A stretch of DNA of 64,000 nt from Chalciporus piperatus. Taxonomy: Eukaryota > Basidiomycota > Agaricomycetes > Boletales > Boletaceae. Positions 1 to 9,868 of the stretch are shown here, piece after piece. How positions within the stretch are numbered: position 1 is the stretch's first letter; each line of letters starts with the position of its first letter. The stretch spans positions 124,001 through 188,000 of the forward strand of contig JBBPTG010000025.1 of assembly GCA_038093975.1 (NCBI GenBank). The letters are read 5' to 3'. A model generated the notes under the pieces. That model was not told where the DNA came from. It did not search any database and saw only the letters and a list, made by a program, of their open reading frames with translations. The translations under genes and the position numbers were made by a program.

Positions 1-129
1 AGGATGCTTGAGAGTGGTACACGAGGAACGCGCCTGCCGCGTTGACGCGTGGGTGGCGTGAAGTCTTGCCGGGGTGACTTGCTTGCGCTTCACACGACAA
101 GTTCTTGACCCACCTCTGAGCTGACCAGC

Positions 130-665
130 ATGACCCTCATTAGACACTGCGCATTCGCCCTGCGAAGGACAGTTCGTCCAGTAACATTGGCTGCAACTCG
201 CTGCAAGCGGTCATTTTCGACGACACCTCTGGTAGCCGCAAGACTGAAGAAACCCTCGGACCAATTCAAGCGCTTCGAGGAGGCGGTGAATAACCCTGCC
301 TATCGGAAACTTCTGAACAGCCCAGAGGCTATGAAAGCGCTGAATCAACTTCAGGAAATAATGCAGGAAAGGGGTAAGGAAGTCCACGGACAGGCGCCAT
401 TCCACATTATGCTGACTACATGCCATTGTGATCCAGGTATCGATCCGGCCACTGGTCCATCGGCGACACAAATGTTCCAGCTCTTTGCGAATGCAGATTT
501 CCGAAACGCGGCCAAAGTACTCAAGGAAGAACTTGACAGTGCTGGTATCGACCTCAAAGACCAGGTGAGTTATTTTCATTTGGGTTGGCTTCGAAACTTT
601 TTTGATCCCTTGTACAGGAACTCATTAAAGCATGGAAGACCGTGAACAGAACGAGTGATGAATGA
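130..665 (+). CDS. small mitochondrial-type protein, function unknown
   Basis: Two exons, 130-564 and 618-665, with a 53-nt GT-AG intron, encode 160 residues. The first 40 or so residues are rich in Arg, Ala, Ser and Thr and have no acidic residue. They end with an RSFSTTP-like stretch, which looks like a mitochondrial presequence and cleavage area. The mature part is mostly helical and charged, with a block around residues 43-80 (QFKRFEEAVNNPAYRKLLNS) and a short HCDPG motif near residue 99. I do not recognise the family. A mitochondrial matrix or inner-membrane role is inferred only from the N-terminus. The start is the first ATG of the open frame. Confidence 0.65.
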
Positions 666-1251
666 GAGACACAGTGAAGCTATCCCTGTTCTCGGAATTA
701 GAGGGGAATATGGTATGTCGAGAGGTGAGATCTTTTGTTCGCTACCCTTTCCCCTAGTCGATGACTTGGCTAGCAGGGTGAGCGGGCTCAAGAAGTCGTT
801 CCCATCCCGCCCTCTCATTACCGTCTGTTACTTGTCTTCGATCATGTCATGCGACTCGTGTAGGGATACCTTTGCACCCCGGGGTATTTTTGAGAGCACC
901 ATACACTCTGCATCATTATCATTCAAGTGTGTCGAGGATATGTTCACACTGGGAAGTGAAGAACTCAGCATTGTCAGCAGCGTCAGGTGGTGGCCCGGGA
1001 GCTTCTGTGCTTGTGAGCTCATCTCTCACAAATGAGAACAACCATTCGAAGCCTCAAACCAGGTCCTTTCGCCTTTCTCCGAAGCAAAGAATTTCATCGG
1101 AGACGCATATCATGCACACGACATCTCAAATATAACAGGCATTCATCAGAAATAATCTGAGACATGCAGCCTGTACGCTTTCCCGCCAGTGCGCCATCTT
1201 AAACTGCCAACAGCTGGGACCTATCTTCTCCAGGACCTTCGAAGACTGCAC
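666..1251. other. intergenic, convergent 3' ends
   Basis: This lies between the convergent ends of the 160-aa gene and the dehydrogenase. Short overlapping frames occur on both strands, but none has splice signals or family features. I see nothing functional beyond untranslated and terminator sequence. Confidence 0.5.
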
Positions 1252-2503
1252 TTAATCAAAATGCAATCCGCCGTCAATGGTGATCTGCAAAGCCGTGAGG
1301 AATACGCCGAAATTCAACAAACTTTCTTGACACTTACACTCTGGCCTAGTAAGCAAGATACAATGAAAAAACATCAGCGTGCGTAGATTGTAATCTGAGT
1401 CGCTCATACCTGTGACAAAGTGAGACTCTTCCGATGCGAGGTAGGACACGAGGCCCGCGATATCGTCTGGCTGTCCCATGTACCCAACAGCCATCTTCTT
1501 CTTCACCTGAATGACGCCCTATCGGAGTGGACCGATAATCAAACATGTACCAGAACTTACGTCTTCGTTGTATACAGTCACATCCGTGCTATTGACTCGC
1601 TTCATTGTCGCTCGATTCAGATCGTCAACTTTCATCCGATGAGTATTCGCACAAATGGGCATGAAACCAAAACCACATACGAAGAGCTGTCACTATGGGC
1701 CCCGGCGCGTACGCATTTACAGTGATCCCATGTCGACCAAGTTCGATCGCTGGAAAGGAGAATTAGAACAGACTTTCCAAGTCCAGGCCCATAGACTGCC
1801 CACCAGCGCATTGCGTCAGCCCACGAACAGCGAATTTCGAGGCACTGTAAGCACCCAAATACTCCTGAGCTATACAAGTTGTTAATTTTAATGGCATAGT
1901 GAGCGACATGATATAGCACCTCGTTTTCCAAGCAAGGAACTTGCACCAATGATCCGTCGCCCCCGTTTCACCGTCTCGTTCAATGCGACCATCTTCTGGG
2001 CTGCATACTTGTATGTAAGAAAGACGCCACGAACGTTGATGGCGAAGAGGCTATCGAAGTCAGCGCTGCTCGCTGCGAATGGGGTGAGCGTTTTTGCGAC
2101 AATCCGTAGATGAACCTACTATCGATCAAGGAATCAACTTTGATGATTCCAGCGTTGGCCACGATCTTTGAGTAATTTTAGACATCCAAACAGCTGCTTG
2201 AGAAGTGATCAGGAGATAACTGACGACATCCAACGAGCCAAGCTGTTCGACGGTCTTCTCAATCATTTGCTTGACGTCATCCTCCACCGTCACGTCGGCA
2301 TGGATCAAGCAGACCCTTCTCTCCGTGCTGGCTTGACCTATTTCTTTGGCAACATCTTCGAGATTGCGAGTGTTGGATGAGAGATCGGCGAGAGCAATGT
2401 CAAAGCCGTCGCGTGCGAGGCGAAGGGAAATGGCACGGCCAATGCCTTGACCGGCCCCAGTGATCAGCGCGACACGTCGAGTGCTCTGCGAAGAGGCGGA
2501 CAT
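1252..2503 (-). CDS. short-chain dehydrogenase/reductase (diacetyl/acetoin reductase-like)
   Basis: Nine exons (2225-2503, 2120-2165, 1920-2072, 1804-1869, 1681-1749, 1561-1628, 1410-1518, 1338-1345, 1252-1284) give 276 residues, a normal classical SDR size. The Rossmann motif is TGAGQGIGRA near residue 15. An acidic residue after strand 2 (ALADL) suggests NAD rather than NADP. The NNAG-equivalent motif is VANAG, the catalytic motif is YSASK, followed by the NAYAPG loop, and the protein ends with TIDGG. These features match NAD(P)-dependent oxidoreduction of a small carbonyl or diol. The wording of the motifs is closest to diacetyl or acetoin reductases, but the substrate is not proven. The eighth exon is only 8 nt. 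All junctions keep frame. A cytosolic enzyme is likely because there is no signal peptide. Confidence 0.9.
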
Positions 2504-2946
2504 AATTGCTTGATAGTTGAGGATAGTTACTGCGTTAACGATGGAGCCATAGGACCTATATTAACCAAAGGATCTCCAACACATGACCGTCCATTCACGG
2601 GGAGACGGGGAGTCGTAGATTAGGAAGAAGTCACGCGAACAGTCATGCGGCCCGGCCTGCGCAATCTATCGTGCCTATCCTAGCAGATAAAGGCTGCTGG
2701 GATCGCGAGGTGATATTTAACAACAATATCCGAGCGTCGCAGAGGCACAGTACTCAAGTCATCTGGGCACTGCGGGGCGATCCCCGGGACCTGAGCGAGA
2801 TAACTGTGACTGCATTGTTCTAAGGAGAACACTGGATACTAGCTCAAAATATAATCAGCAAGCTCTTCATATGTACTTGAAGATCATAATCATGGGAGTC
2901 ATGTCTGGTACCATAACATATGTTGTGTATTCGCATACATGCCAGT
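2504..2946. other. intergenic, upstream region of the dehydrogenase
   Basis: This 443-bp stretch lies between the dehydrogenase start and the RPL17 stop, so it holds the dehydrogenase promoter and the RPL17 3' region. No gene or repeat is visible. Confidence 0.5.
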
Positions 2947-3792
2947 TCAAACTCGAGCTGCCTCAATCCGTCTCCTTGCGATTTGTCGCCGGTTCAGCGA
3001 CGATAGCGAGGAAACTGCATCCTTGTCCTTGCTTCTCTCGACCTCTTCTTCCGAAACGCCGAGGATGATTTCAACGTGACAAGGGTGACCTTGGTAAGGG
3101 TTAATGCGACCATGTGCACGGTACGTGCGACGACGTGTTTTCTGGTAGAGTATTTAACAGTCAATCCGAATACAGTGTGTCAACACGTACGGGTGCCTGC
3201 TGGACGACGATGTTTTTGACGAAGAGGTCTTCAAGTTCCAAGCTCTTTGCGTCGGCATTGGCCTCTGCATTCTTCAAAAGGCGTGTGATGAATTTCACAG
3301 ACTTCTCCGGCCAGCGACCTGGGACAATCGAGTTAGGTGACTGATCCTAGGCACGATGATTTCTCCTGGTGGAACCTACCCTGCGTCGCCTTGAATTGTT
3401 TGGCCTGGCTAGCCCGACCAACACCACCCGCGAAGCGACGGAAAGGAACAACTTGCTTGTGTTCCACGACGTCCCCGAGGTATGAGTACGCCTTTGTCAG
3501 TTTCATGCCTATCAAACCGAGTTAGGTTCGTTTCGACCGACTCTGACTGCTGATGGCGCACCTGAGAGGGCAGCAGCAACCTCACGCATGTTCTTGAAGT
3601 GGGTGCGCAGGTATTCGCCCCGGGCGCGGGCGGCTGCAGGGGTATAAAATCAGATCTACCTTGTGTGATGAAGTCTTCGAAACTACTGACACTTTTCGGG
3701 GTTGGTTGCGAGGGCGGCGGCGGCGTATCGAACTGCATAGATCCAAGGTCAGACGTGTTTACGAGCAGCGCTGCAACGATTAACGTACCCAT
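2947..3792 (-). CDS. RPL17: 60S ribosomal protein L17 (uL22)
   Basis: Six exons (3789-3792, 3691-3732, 3562-3633, 3380-3508, 3191-3318, 2947-3141) encode 189 residues, the usual eukaryotic length. The first coding exon is only four bases, ATGG, giving MVRYA after splicing. Family hallmarks follow in order: [56 protein letters not shown], and the highly conserved [14 protein letters not shown] plus HPCHVEIIL block. The product lines the large-subunit exit tunnel in the cytosol. It is transcribed head to head with RPL29 across about 208 bp, so the two ribosomal protein genes probably share a promoter. The neighbouring open frames are shadows of these exons. Confidence 0.96.
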
Positions 3793-4000
3793 CTTGACGG
3801 GGGGGTTGTCGAGGGCGTTGTCGAGTGGAAGATTGTGGCTGAACTTTACATTTTCTCGGATGTTGCCGGTGTAGTCCACTTTTAGCTTTCATAGCCGGAG
3901 ATTGCCGAGTGCCAACTGCATAGTTGTTCAGCCACAGCACTCAACTCCTACCGCCAAAGGCAAGCAAGTACTAGTAGCCCCGAGTCTCCAAGTCGACGTT
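3793..4000. promoter_or_regulatory. shared divergent promoter of RPL17 and RPL29
   Basis: This is the only sequence separating the start codons of two divergent ribosomal protein genes. Both 5' untranslated regions and their promoter elements must lie here or in the first introns. No specific factor site is claimed. Confidence 0.6.
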
Positions 4001-4400
4001 ATGGCCAAATCTAAGAAGTACGCGCATTCATTCAGACTCACCGGGCGTCTAGGTTGACCCTCTGCCAGCCATACCAACCACAACCAGAACCACAAGGCCC
4101 ACCGCAATGGTATCCAGCGGCCAAAGAGCAACCGGTCACGCTCTATGAAGGGGGTACGTGCTCATAAGTTAAACATTGATCAGTTTGACCGACTATCTAT
4201 ACAGGTTGACCCTAAGGTAGGCTAAGATTTATGGCGCTTCGCGGCTGGAATGATAACCTTGGATCTCGCGGCAGTTCCGCAAGAATTCGCTCTTTGCACT
4301 CCTTGGATCGGTGCGCTCATCCATCTCCCTTCCTGACGGTCTATGTCTCATCCCTCTCCAGCGAAAAGCTCGCGCAGGGAAAAGCGATGACTCATCATGA
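4001..4400 (+). CDS. RPL29: 60S ribosomal protein L29 (eL29)
   Basis: Five short exons (4001-4017, 4069-4153, 4205-4216, 4275-4310, 4362-4400) encode 62 residues. The N-terminus MAKSKNHTNHNQNHKAHRNG is diagnostic of eL29, a small basic protein at the 60S subunit interface. The second half, with GVDPKFRKN and a Lys/Arg tail, also fits. The third exon has just 12 bases. The gene is invisible in unspliced frames because no exon is longer than 85 bases. It shares its upstream region with RPL17 and ends about 145 bp before the convergent TFIIIC5 gene. Confidence 0.94.
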
Positions 4401-4545
4401 CTTTGATGGTCCTCTTGCTCCTTTCTCCGCCGTGACGACGACGAGTCTCCCGGCGCGCAGATCATACTCGACACATGTATCACTACCACACCTATGCGGT
4501 ATGACTTAGGGTCATAAAAACAACATTGCATTTGTCCCCCCTGCA

Positions 4546-6690
4546 CTACGACCTGGATTCTGGAGTAAGAGAATGATGGCCAAGCTTCTCCCTTCGGCTC
4601 GCTTGCAAGTTCCTTGCGTTGCGTTCAAGGGCGGCCTGTAGCCGGGCAGCCTAACGATGTGAAAGAAATTGGAAGCAAAAATTACAAAACACATGGACCT
4701 CATAAAACTCACTGCCGCGTCTTCTGGTCGCAAAGCTCCCTTGGCCATGTTATGTTTGCCATACTTGAGTTTCTTGCCTCGGGTAGTTTGGGTTTTCTTC
4801 CCCGCTCCACCTCCCTCGAGTAATGCCTCGCATTCTTCCTGAGTGGCGATGTACCCCTGGAGCAATGAAAAGAATTTGTGACGCAGGATGGTTTTGATAC
4901 TCTCAAAAGCGTGTGCGCTGTACCACCCATCCCGTTCCTGTCACGATTTAGATGAGAACGCCATGATGGAATATTGCAGGGTCGGGGACATACATCACAA
5001 GTTTCACGCAAGTCTTCTTCGTCTTCAATCATTTCTTTTAACATGGCGTCGTGTATGTCACATAACTGGAAGGCTGCCGTCTCTTTAGTGAGCGTAACAC
5101 CATCAAATATATGCGATTTGCTGATAATGAAGATGATGTCAGATACCCTCGAAAAAGAATGATTCTGTTCACCGTCGCTCAGTATCGATCGCTTCCTCTT
5201 GTTCGATGGACCTCGTTATGTACGTAGCAGCCGACCTCCCCTCTTGTCTCCGAGACACGATGGAAACCCTCGACATCGGATGATTTGCATTTCGGAAATA
5301 AATACGTTGATAACTGATATATCAACAGAGAGTTCACTGCATCACGTTTTGGTAAATACTTACAATCGAGCCTCTGGGTCTTTTCTAGGATCGTATTTGA
5401 GGCGAATCAGTGTGTCCCGCCAGGGTCCGTCCTGGAATGTGTAACAGACGAGAGGTAGCAGGATTTTTGAACTACAGAAGATGAGAGGTGGGCCGGATAG
5501 AGGAAGGAAAACCACTGCACTTGTGTATTTCTCTAACTTCCGTAGGGCCGAACTGATTGTACAAGGCGGCGCGCGTCCAAATCGGACGTGCTTGTAGCAA
5601 CTAAGAAGAGTTTGGTCACCCCCCAGATGATGAGAATAGCCTATACCTGTGAGACCCGCTCCACAAATTCTGGTTTAACTTGGTTCTGTGCTTGCTGAAC
5701 AGCAGGGATCGGATGTTCAGGGACCTACAGGTGAATAGTTGGTTAAAGCGAAGTGACTCTAGAATGTGCCACCGACGTTTGGATCTGCAAAAGAAACCGT
5801 AGCAGGACCGTACCCCTTCCATCTACCCCTGTTGATGAGCCGTTTCCGTTCTTCTCCAGTTTCTTCATTTATAACAGTGTTGGCCATCGATGCGGGGTTT
5901 GGTTTAAAGCTATGTACTGTAAAGCGCTGCTGTTGTGAGGGGTGCAAGCAACTCACCTGTAATTCTGAGGGATGCCCTGACGGCTGAAGATTGGGGGGGA
6001 AAAGAGCCTGAGGTTACTTCGAGTAACAGGGGTAGCTGGTTCGCCATTTCCAGAAAGCCCGGGGTCTATGTTAGCCTCGCGTTCTTCAGGAACGGAGACG
6101 ACGTAGTCCTCCTTCTCTTCTGGTATGGCATACTGCCTGATAGCATCGACTAGAAACCAGTACGTTAGCAGAGTACAAGGCCTTTACCAATCTTGTTGTC
6201 TTACCGTCCATTCTGTCCATTGCTAGTCGCAACTTTGCGACAGGATCGGACACATCTGGTTGGAATTGATAATCCGCCATACCTGCGACGACTCTGGTCA
6301 GCAGCAAATTGATTGCAGTGACATACACCACTCACTGCGGAAACGTGCGGTCTTCAGAATGACGCCTATGGGTTCTGCAACGTATTCCCCTATGATGCCA
6401 TCGGTATTCGCGCTCCTGCGCTTCCGCTTCGTGACCTTGATGAGGATACTGCTCGTCCCGACGACATCCCCCGGTATTGGATGCGCATACGGGTTACCGG
6501 GGCGGAGATTTAGCTCGAGCAAGGCCTCACTCTTTGCAGCAGTGCGTTTGAACGCGTTCTCGAGCTTGGATGGGCCTCCGAGATTACGGACCACGCGAGG
6601 GACAGAGGAAGGTTGTACATAGCCTGGATATTCGACTGAGAATAAATGAGTAGCAGGCAGTGGGCGCTCAGGCGCCTCAGACGAATCCAT
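4546..6690 (-). CDS. transcription factor TFIIIC subunit 5 (Tfc1/Sfc1/GTF3C5)
   Basis: Eleven exons (6336-6690, 6205-6282, 5957-6149, 5777-5909, 5647-5724, 5521-5600, 5364-5471, 5173-5313, 4994-5120, 4713-4937, 4546-4650) give 540 residues, close to the human subunit. The N-terminal domain carries FSVEYPGYVQPSSVPRVVRN and LLELNLRPGNPYAHPIPGD. The middle has PPIFSRQGIPQNYSFKPNP and RPIWTRAALYNQF. The C-terminal part has TFQDGPWRDTLIRLKYDPR and then an IFDG...QLCDIHD block. This subunit of the tau-A subcomplex binds the A box of tRNA genes and helps recruit TFIIIB in the nucleus. The start was set at MDSSEAPERP because homology begins just after it. It is divergent from LEU1. Confidence 0.93.
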
Positions 6691-6877
6691 GTCACCGAGA
6701 TCGATTGGACTCGAATTGAGATCTGCAGTGACTCCGCATCGGCCGAAATCCAGACTCGGCCGACCCCGATCACCGGCACCCGTCAATTCGATCGAGCATA
6801 GATAAAAGCCGTAATAGGTGCTGAGCCGAACAACCTCTCTCTTCCTCCTCACATCGCTATCATACATCTATAACAAC
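6691..6877. promoter_or_regulatory. shared divergent promoter of TFIIIC5 and LEU1, with a Leu3-like site
   Basis: This is 187 bp between two divergent start codons. At 6773-6782 the sequence CCGGCACCCG matches the Leu3 consensus CCGGNNCCGG at all fixed positions but one. Leu3 controls LEU1 in other fungi, so the match is suggestive but weak. Two CGGCCGA words lie just upstream. Confidence 0.35.
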
Positions 6878-9565
6878 ATGCCAGCCCCCGTCACGGGCCC
6901 TCGTACTCTGCACGATAAGATCTGGGATGATCACGTCGTGTGGGTATCTTATTTATGGATGTTCAAGCACAATCAAGCTCATTCACCCACAGGGATGTCA
7001 TGGATGATGGACTAGCTCTCATCTACATCGATCGGTATGATTCTAGAGTTGAGAGTGCGCACTTTGCTAACTGTTTTGTTGTCAGTCACCTTGTCCACGA
7101 AGTCACAAGTCCTCAGGCGTTCGAGGGACTGTATGTCGACAATGTATCTATATCGGCCCATTTACTCACCGTGTGGACAGGCGTAATGCTGGACGCAACG
7201 TTCGTCGGCCAGATTGTACTCTAGCAACTCTTGATCACAACATTCCGTGAGCGATCTTTCACTGTACATTCGTGTGCCAAGACTCTCAACGAACATAAGC
7301 ACGATCCCCCGTAAAACCTACAAATCGGTCGATACATTTGTAGCGGAACCCGATTCCCGTGCTCAATGCGTGGCCGTTGAGGACAATGTAAAAGAATTTG
7401 GACTCACTTACTTTGGTTTGGCAGACCGTCGCCAGGGTAATTACCATTCCTTCTCTTCTCATTCATCGTTAACAAAAGGACAGGAATCGTGCACGTCATT
7501 GGACCCGAGCAAGGTTTCACGGTAAGGCGACCTTTCGCATCGTTCTGAAACGGGGCCTGTGATACTGAATGGATTCCCAAAGCTTCCAGGCATAACATGT
7601 GTCTGCGGTGATTCGCACACTTCCAGTATGTCCACAGTCTTGGATTTTCGCAGTCATTGAATGTACCTTGCCCAGCTCACGGAGCGTTCGGTTCCTTGGC
7701 CTTTGGAATCGGGACATCAGAGGTCGAGCACGTCCTTGCTACCCAAACCTTACTCCAACGCAAGGGGAAGAATATGCGTATCACCGTCGACGGCGAGCTC
7801 GCAGAGGGTGTGAACTCGAAGGACGTCATCTTGCATATCATCGGAATCATTGGAACAGCCGGTGGAACGGGCCATGTCATCGAATACGCTGGTTCCGTTT
7901 TCCGCAACTTCAGCATGGAGGCTCGCATGAGCGTCTGCAACATGAGTATCGAGGCTGGTGCCCGAGCTGGGATGGTTGCACCAGATGAAGTTACCTTCGA
8001 ATACCTACGCAATCGCCCTCTGGCTCCCAAGGGCGAAGCTTGGGATCGAGCTGTCGCCTACTGGCGCACTCTCAAGAGTGACGACGACGCTAAGTTTGAT
8101 AGCGAGATCAAGATCAAAGCTGCCGATATACCGCCCACGATCACCTGGGGCACTTCTCCCCAAGACGTCGTTGCAATCACTGGGTCCGTCCCTGATCCCG
8201 CAACGATGACGGACGCAGCCAAACGTGGTGCTACAGAGCGGGCCTTGGCTTACATGGGGTTGAAACCAAACACCCCTATGGTAGACATTGCCTTGGACAA
8301 GATATTCATCGGTTCTTGCACCAACAGTCGTATCGAGGATCTTCGCTCCGCTGCTCGCATCGTAATTGCCGCAGGTCCCGATGCCAAAGTCTCGCCAAAC
8401 GTTCAGGCTATGGTCGTTCCCGGTTCGGGATTGGTCAAGCAGCATGCAGAAGCAGAAGGGCTGGACGTTATCTTCAAGCGCGCCGGCTTCGATTGGCGGG
8501 AGGCAGGATGCTCTATGTGCTTGGGCATGAACCCAGATCAACTAGCTCCTGGTGAGCGCTGTGCCAGCACGAGCAACCGAAACTTCGAAGGTCGTCAGGG
8601 CGCCGGGGGACGGACTCACCTCGTCAGCCCTGCCATGGCGGCAGCGGCAGCTATGAAAGGCAAACTCGCGGACGTTCGCGAGTTCTTGGGTGCGACCGCC
8701 GAGGCTTCGAAGCTGAAGCAAGCCAGTCCTTTCGAATTCCTGACCGACCCTGTCCTCCCTCCCCCCGAGCCCCAGCCTCTGACTCACGCTTCCGGCGCAC
8801 CCGCTAGTTCACTTCCTCCTTCATCAGGTTCGGGGGTACAGAAATTCGTTGTCGTGAAAGGAGTGGCAGCACCTTTGCGCATGGCCAACGTCGATACAGA
8901 TATGATCATCCCCAAACAATTCCTCAAAACGTTGAAGCGTACCGGCCTCTCCAATGCGTTGTTCTATGCCATCCGCTTCGACCCCAAGACGGGGGAGAAG
9001 ACGGACTTCGTACTCAACCGTGCTCCTTACGACCAAGCAAAGATCCTCGTCGTCAGCGAGCCCAACTTTGGTTGCGGTAGCTCTCGCGAGCATGCTGCCT
9101 GGAGTTTGTGCGTTTCCTTCCGTTTAATGACTGTTCCCTGGACTAATGACGCTCTATTGCAGGAACGATTTCGGAATTCGCTGTGTCATTGCCCCAAGTT
9201 TCGGTGAGATCTTCCGAAACAACGCCATGCAAAACGGCATGCTTCCTTTGGCACTCTCTCAGGCAGAGTGCCAAGACCTCGCCGCGGATGCCGAGGCAGG
9301 TGTGGAGTTGGAGGTCGACTTGGAGAAGCAGGAAGTCAGACGGGCAAACGGCAAACCGGCGATCTCGTTCACGGTGGATCCCTTCAGGCGTCACTGCCTG
9401 TTGCACGGTCTGGATGACATTGCCCTGACGTTGCAGAAGCAGGAGGCCATTGTTTCGTTCGAGCAGCGCAGGACCACAGTCTGGCCCTGGCTGGATGGAT
9501 TCGGATACAAGGAGAACAAAATACCGATTACCCCCGCTAAGACGAGCAAAAAGACGGAATGGTAG
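6878..9565 (+). CDS. LEU1: 3-isopropylmalate dehydratase (isopropylmalate isomerase)
   Basis: Nine exons (6878-6939, 6993-7034, 7086-7130, 7181-7246, 7300-7436, 7484-7521, 7583-7625, 7676-9107, 9163-9565) encode 755 residues, the expected size of the fused fungal enzyme. It converts 2-isopropylmalate to 3-isopropylmalate in leucine synthesis, using a [4Fe-4S] cluster in the cytosol. The large domain shows [16 protein letters not shown] and the cluster cysteines in FIGSCTNSR and [11 protein letters not shown] linker rich in Pro and Ser near residues 505-530 leads to the small swivel domain with [15 protein letters not shown] and [10 protein letters not shown]. The 5' half is cut into seven small exons, while exon 8 alone is 1.4 kb. 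Long antisense frames over exon 8 are shadows. Confidence 0.97.
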
Positions 9566-9868
9566 ATGTTGGTACTGCTCTGACATCGAACGGAATTGGT
9601 GTATTACTTGGATTTTTCTATCATGTACAAGTACTATCGGCAAAGTCGGCGACAATTGATTTCTCTACTCAGACTAATGCATCCGAGCCGTGCCCCACTG
9701 ACAGACACAGCCAGAGTCGTGCTTGTTTCAATTCAGTACAAGTACATGAACAGAGAAGGTCAAGAAGACCCGCGCTATCTCTGTTCTCTTCCTCAGATTT
9801 CGTTGTCATCCTCCGAGTAGCGCTCGGAGCTTCGATCGTCGCTCATTAAAGACCGAATTCACTCAAAC
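9566..9868. other. intergenic
   Basis: This is the LEU1 3' region and the promoter of the next gene. Nothing else is visible in it. Confidence 0.5.

Noticed and set aside
8005..8541. 178-residue antisense frame inside LEU1 exon 8
   Set aside because: It mirrors the codon bias of the sense gene, has no start context or introns, and lies wholly in a conserved coding exon.
9143..9655. 170-residue antisense frame over the LEU1 3' end
   Set aside because: It overlaps the conserved small domain of LEU1 and shows no family feature.
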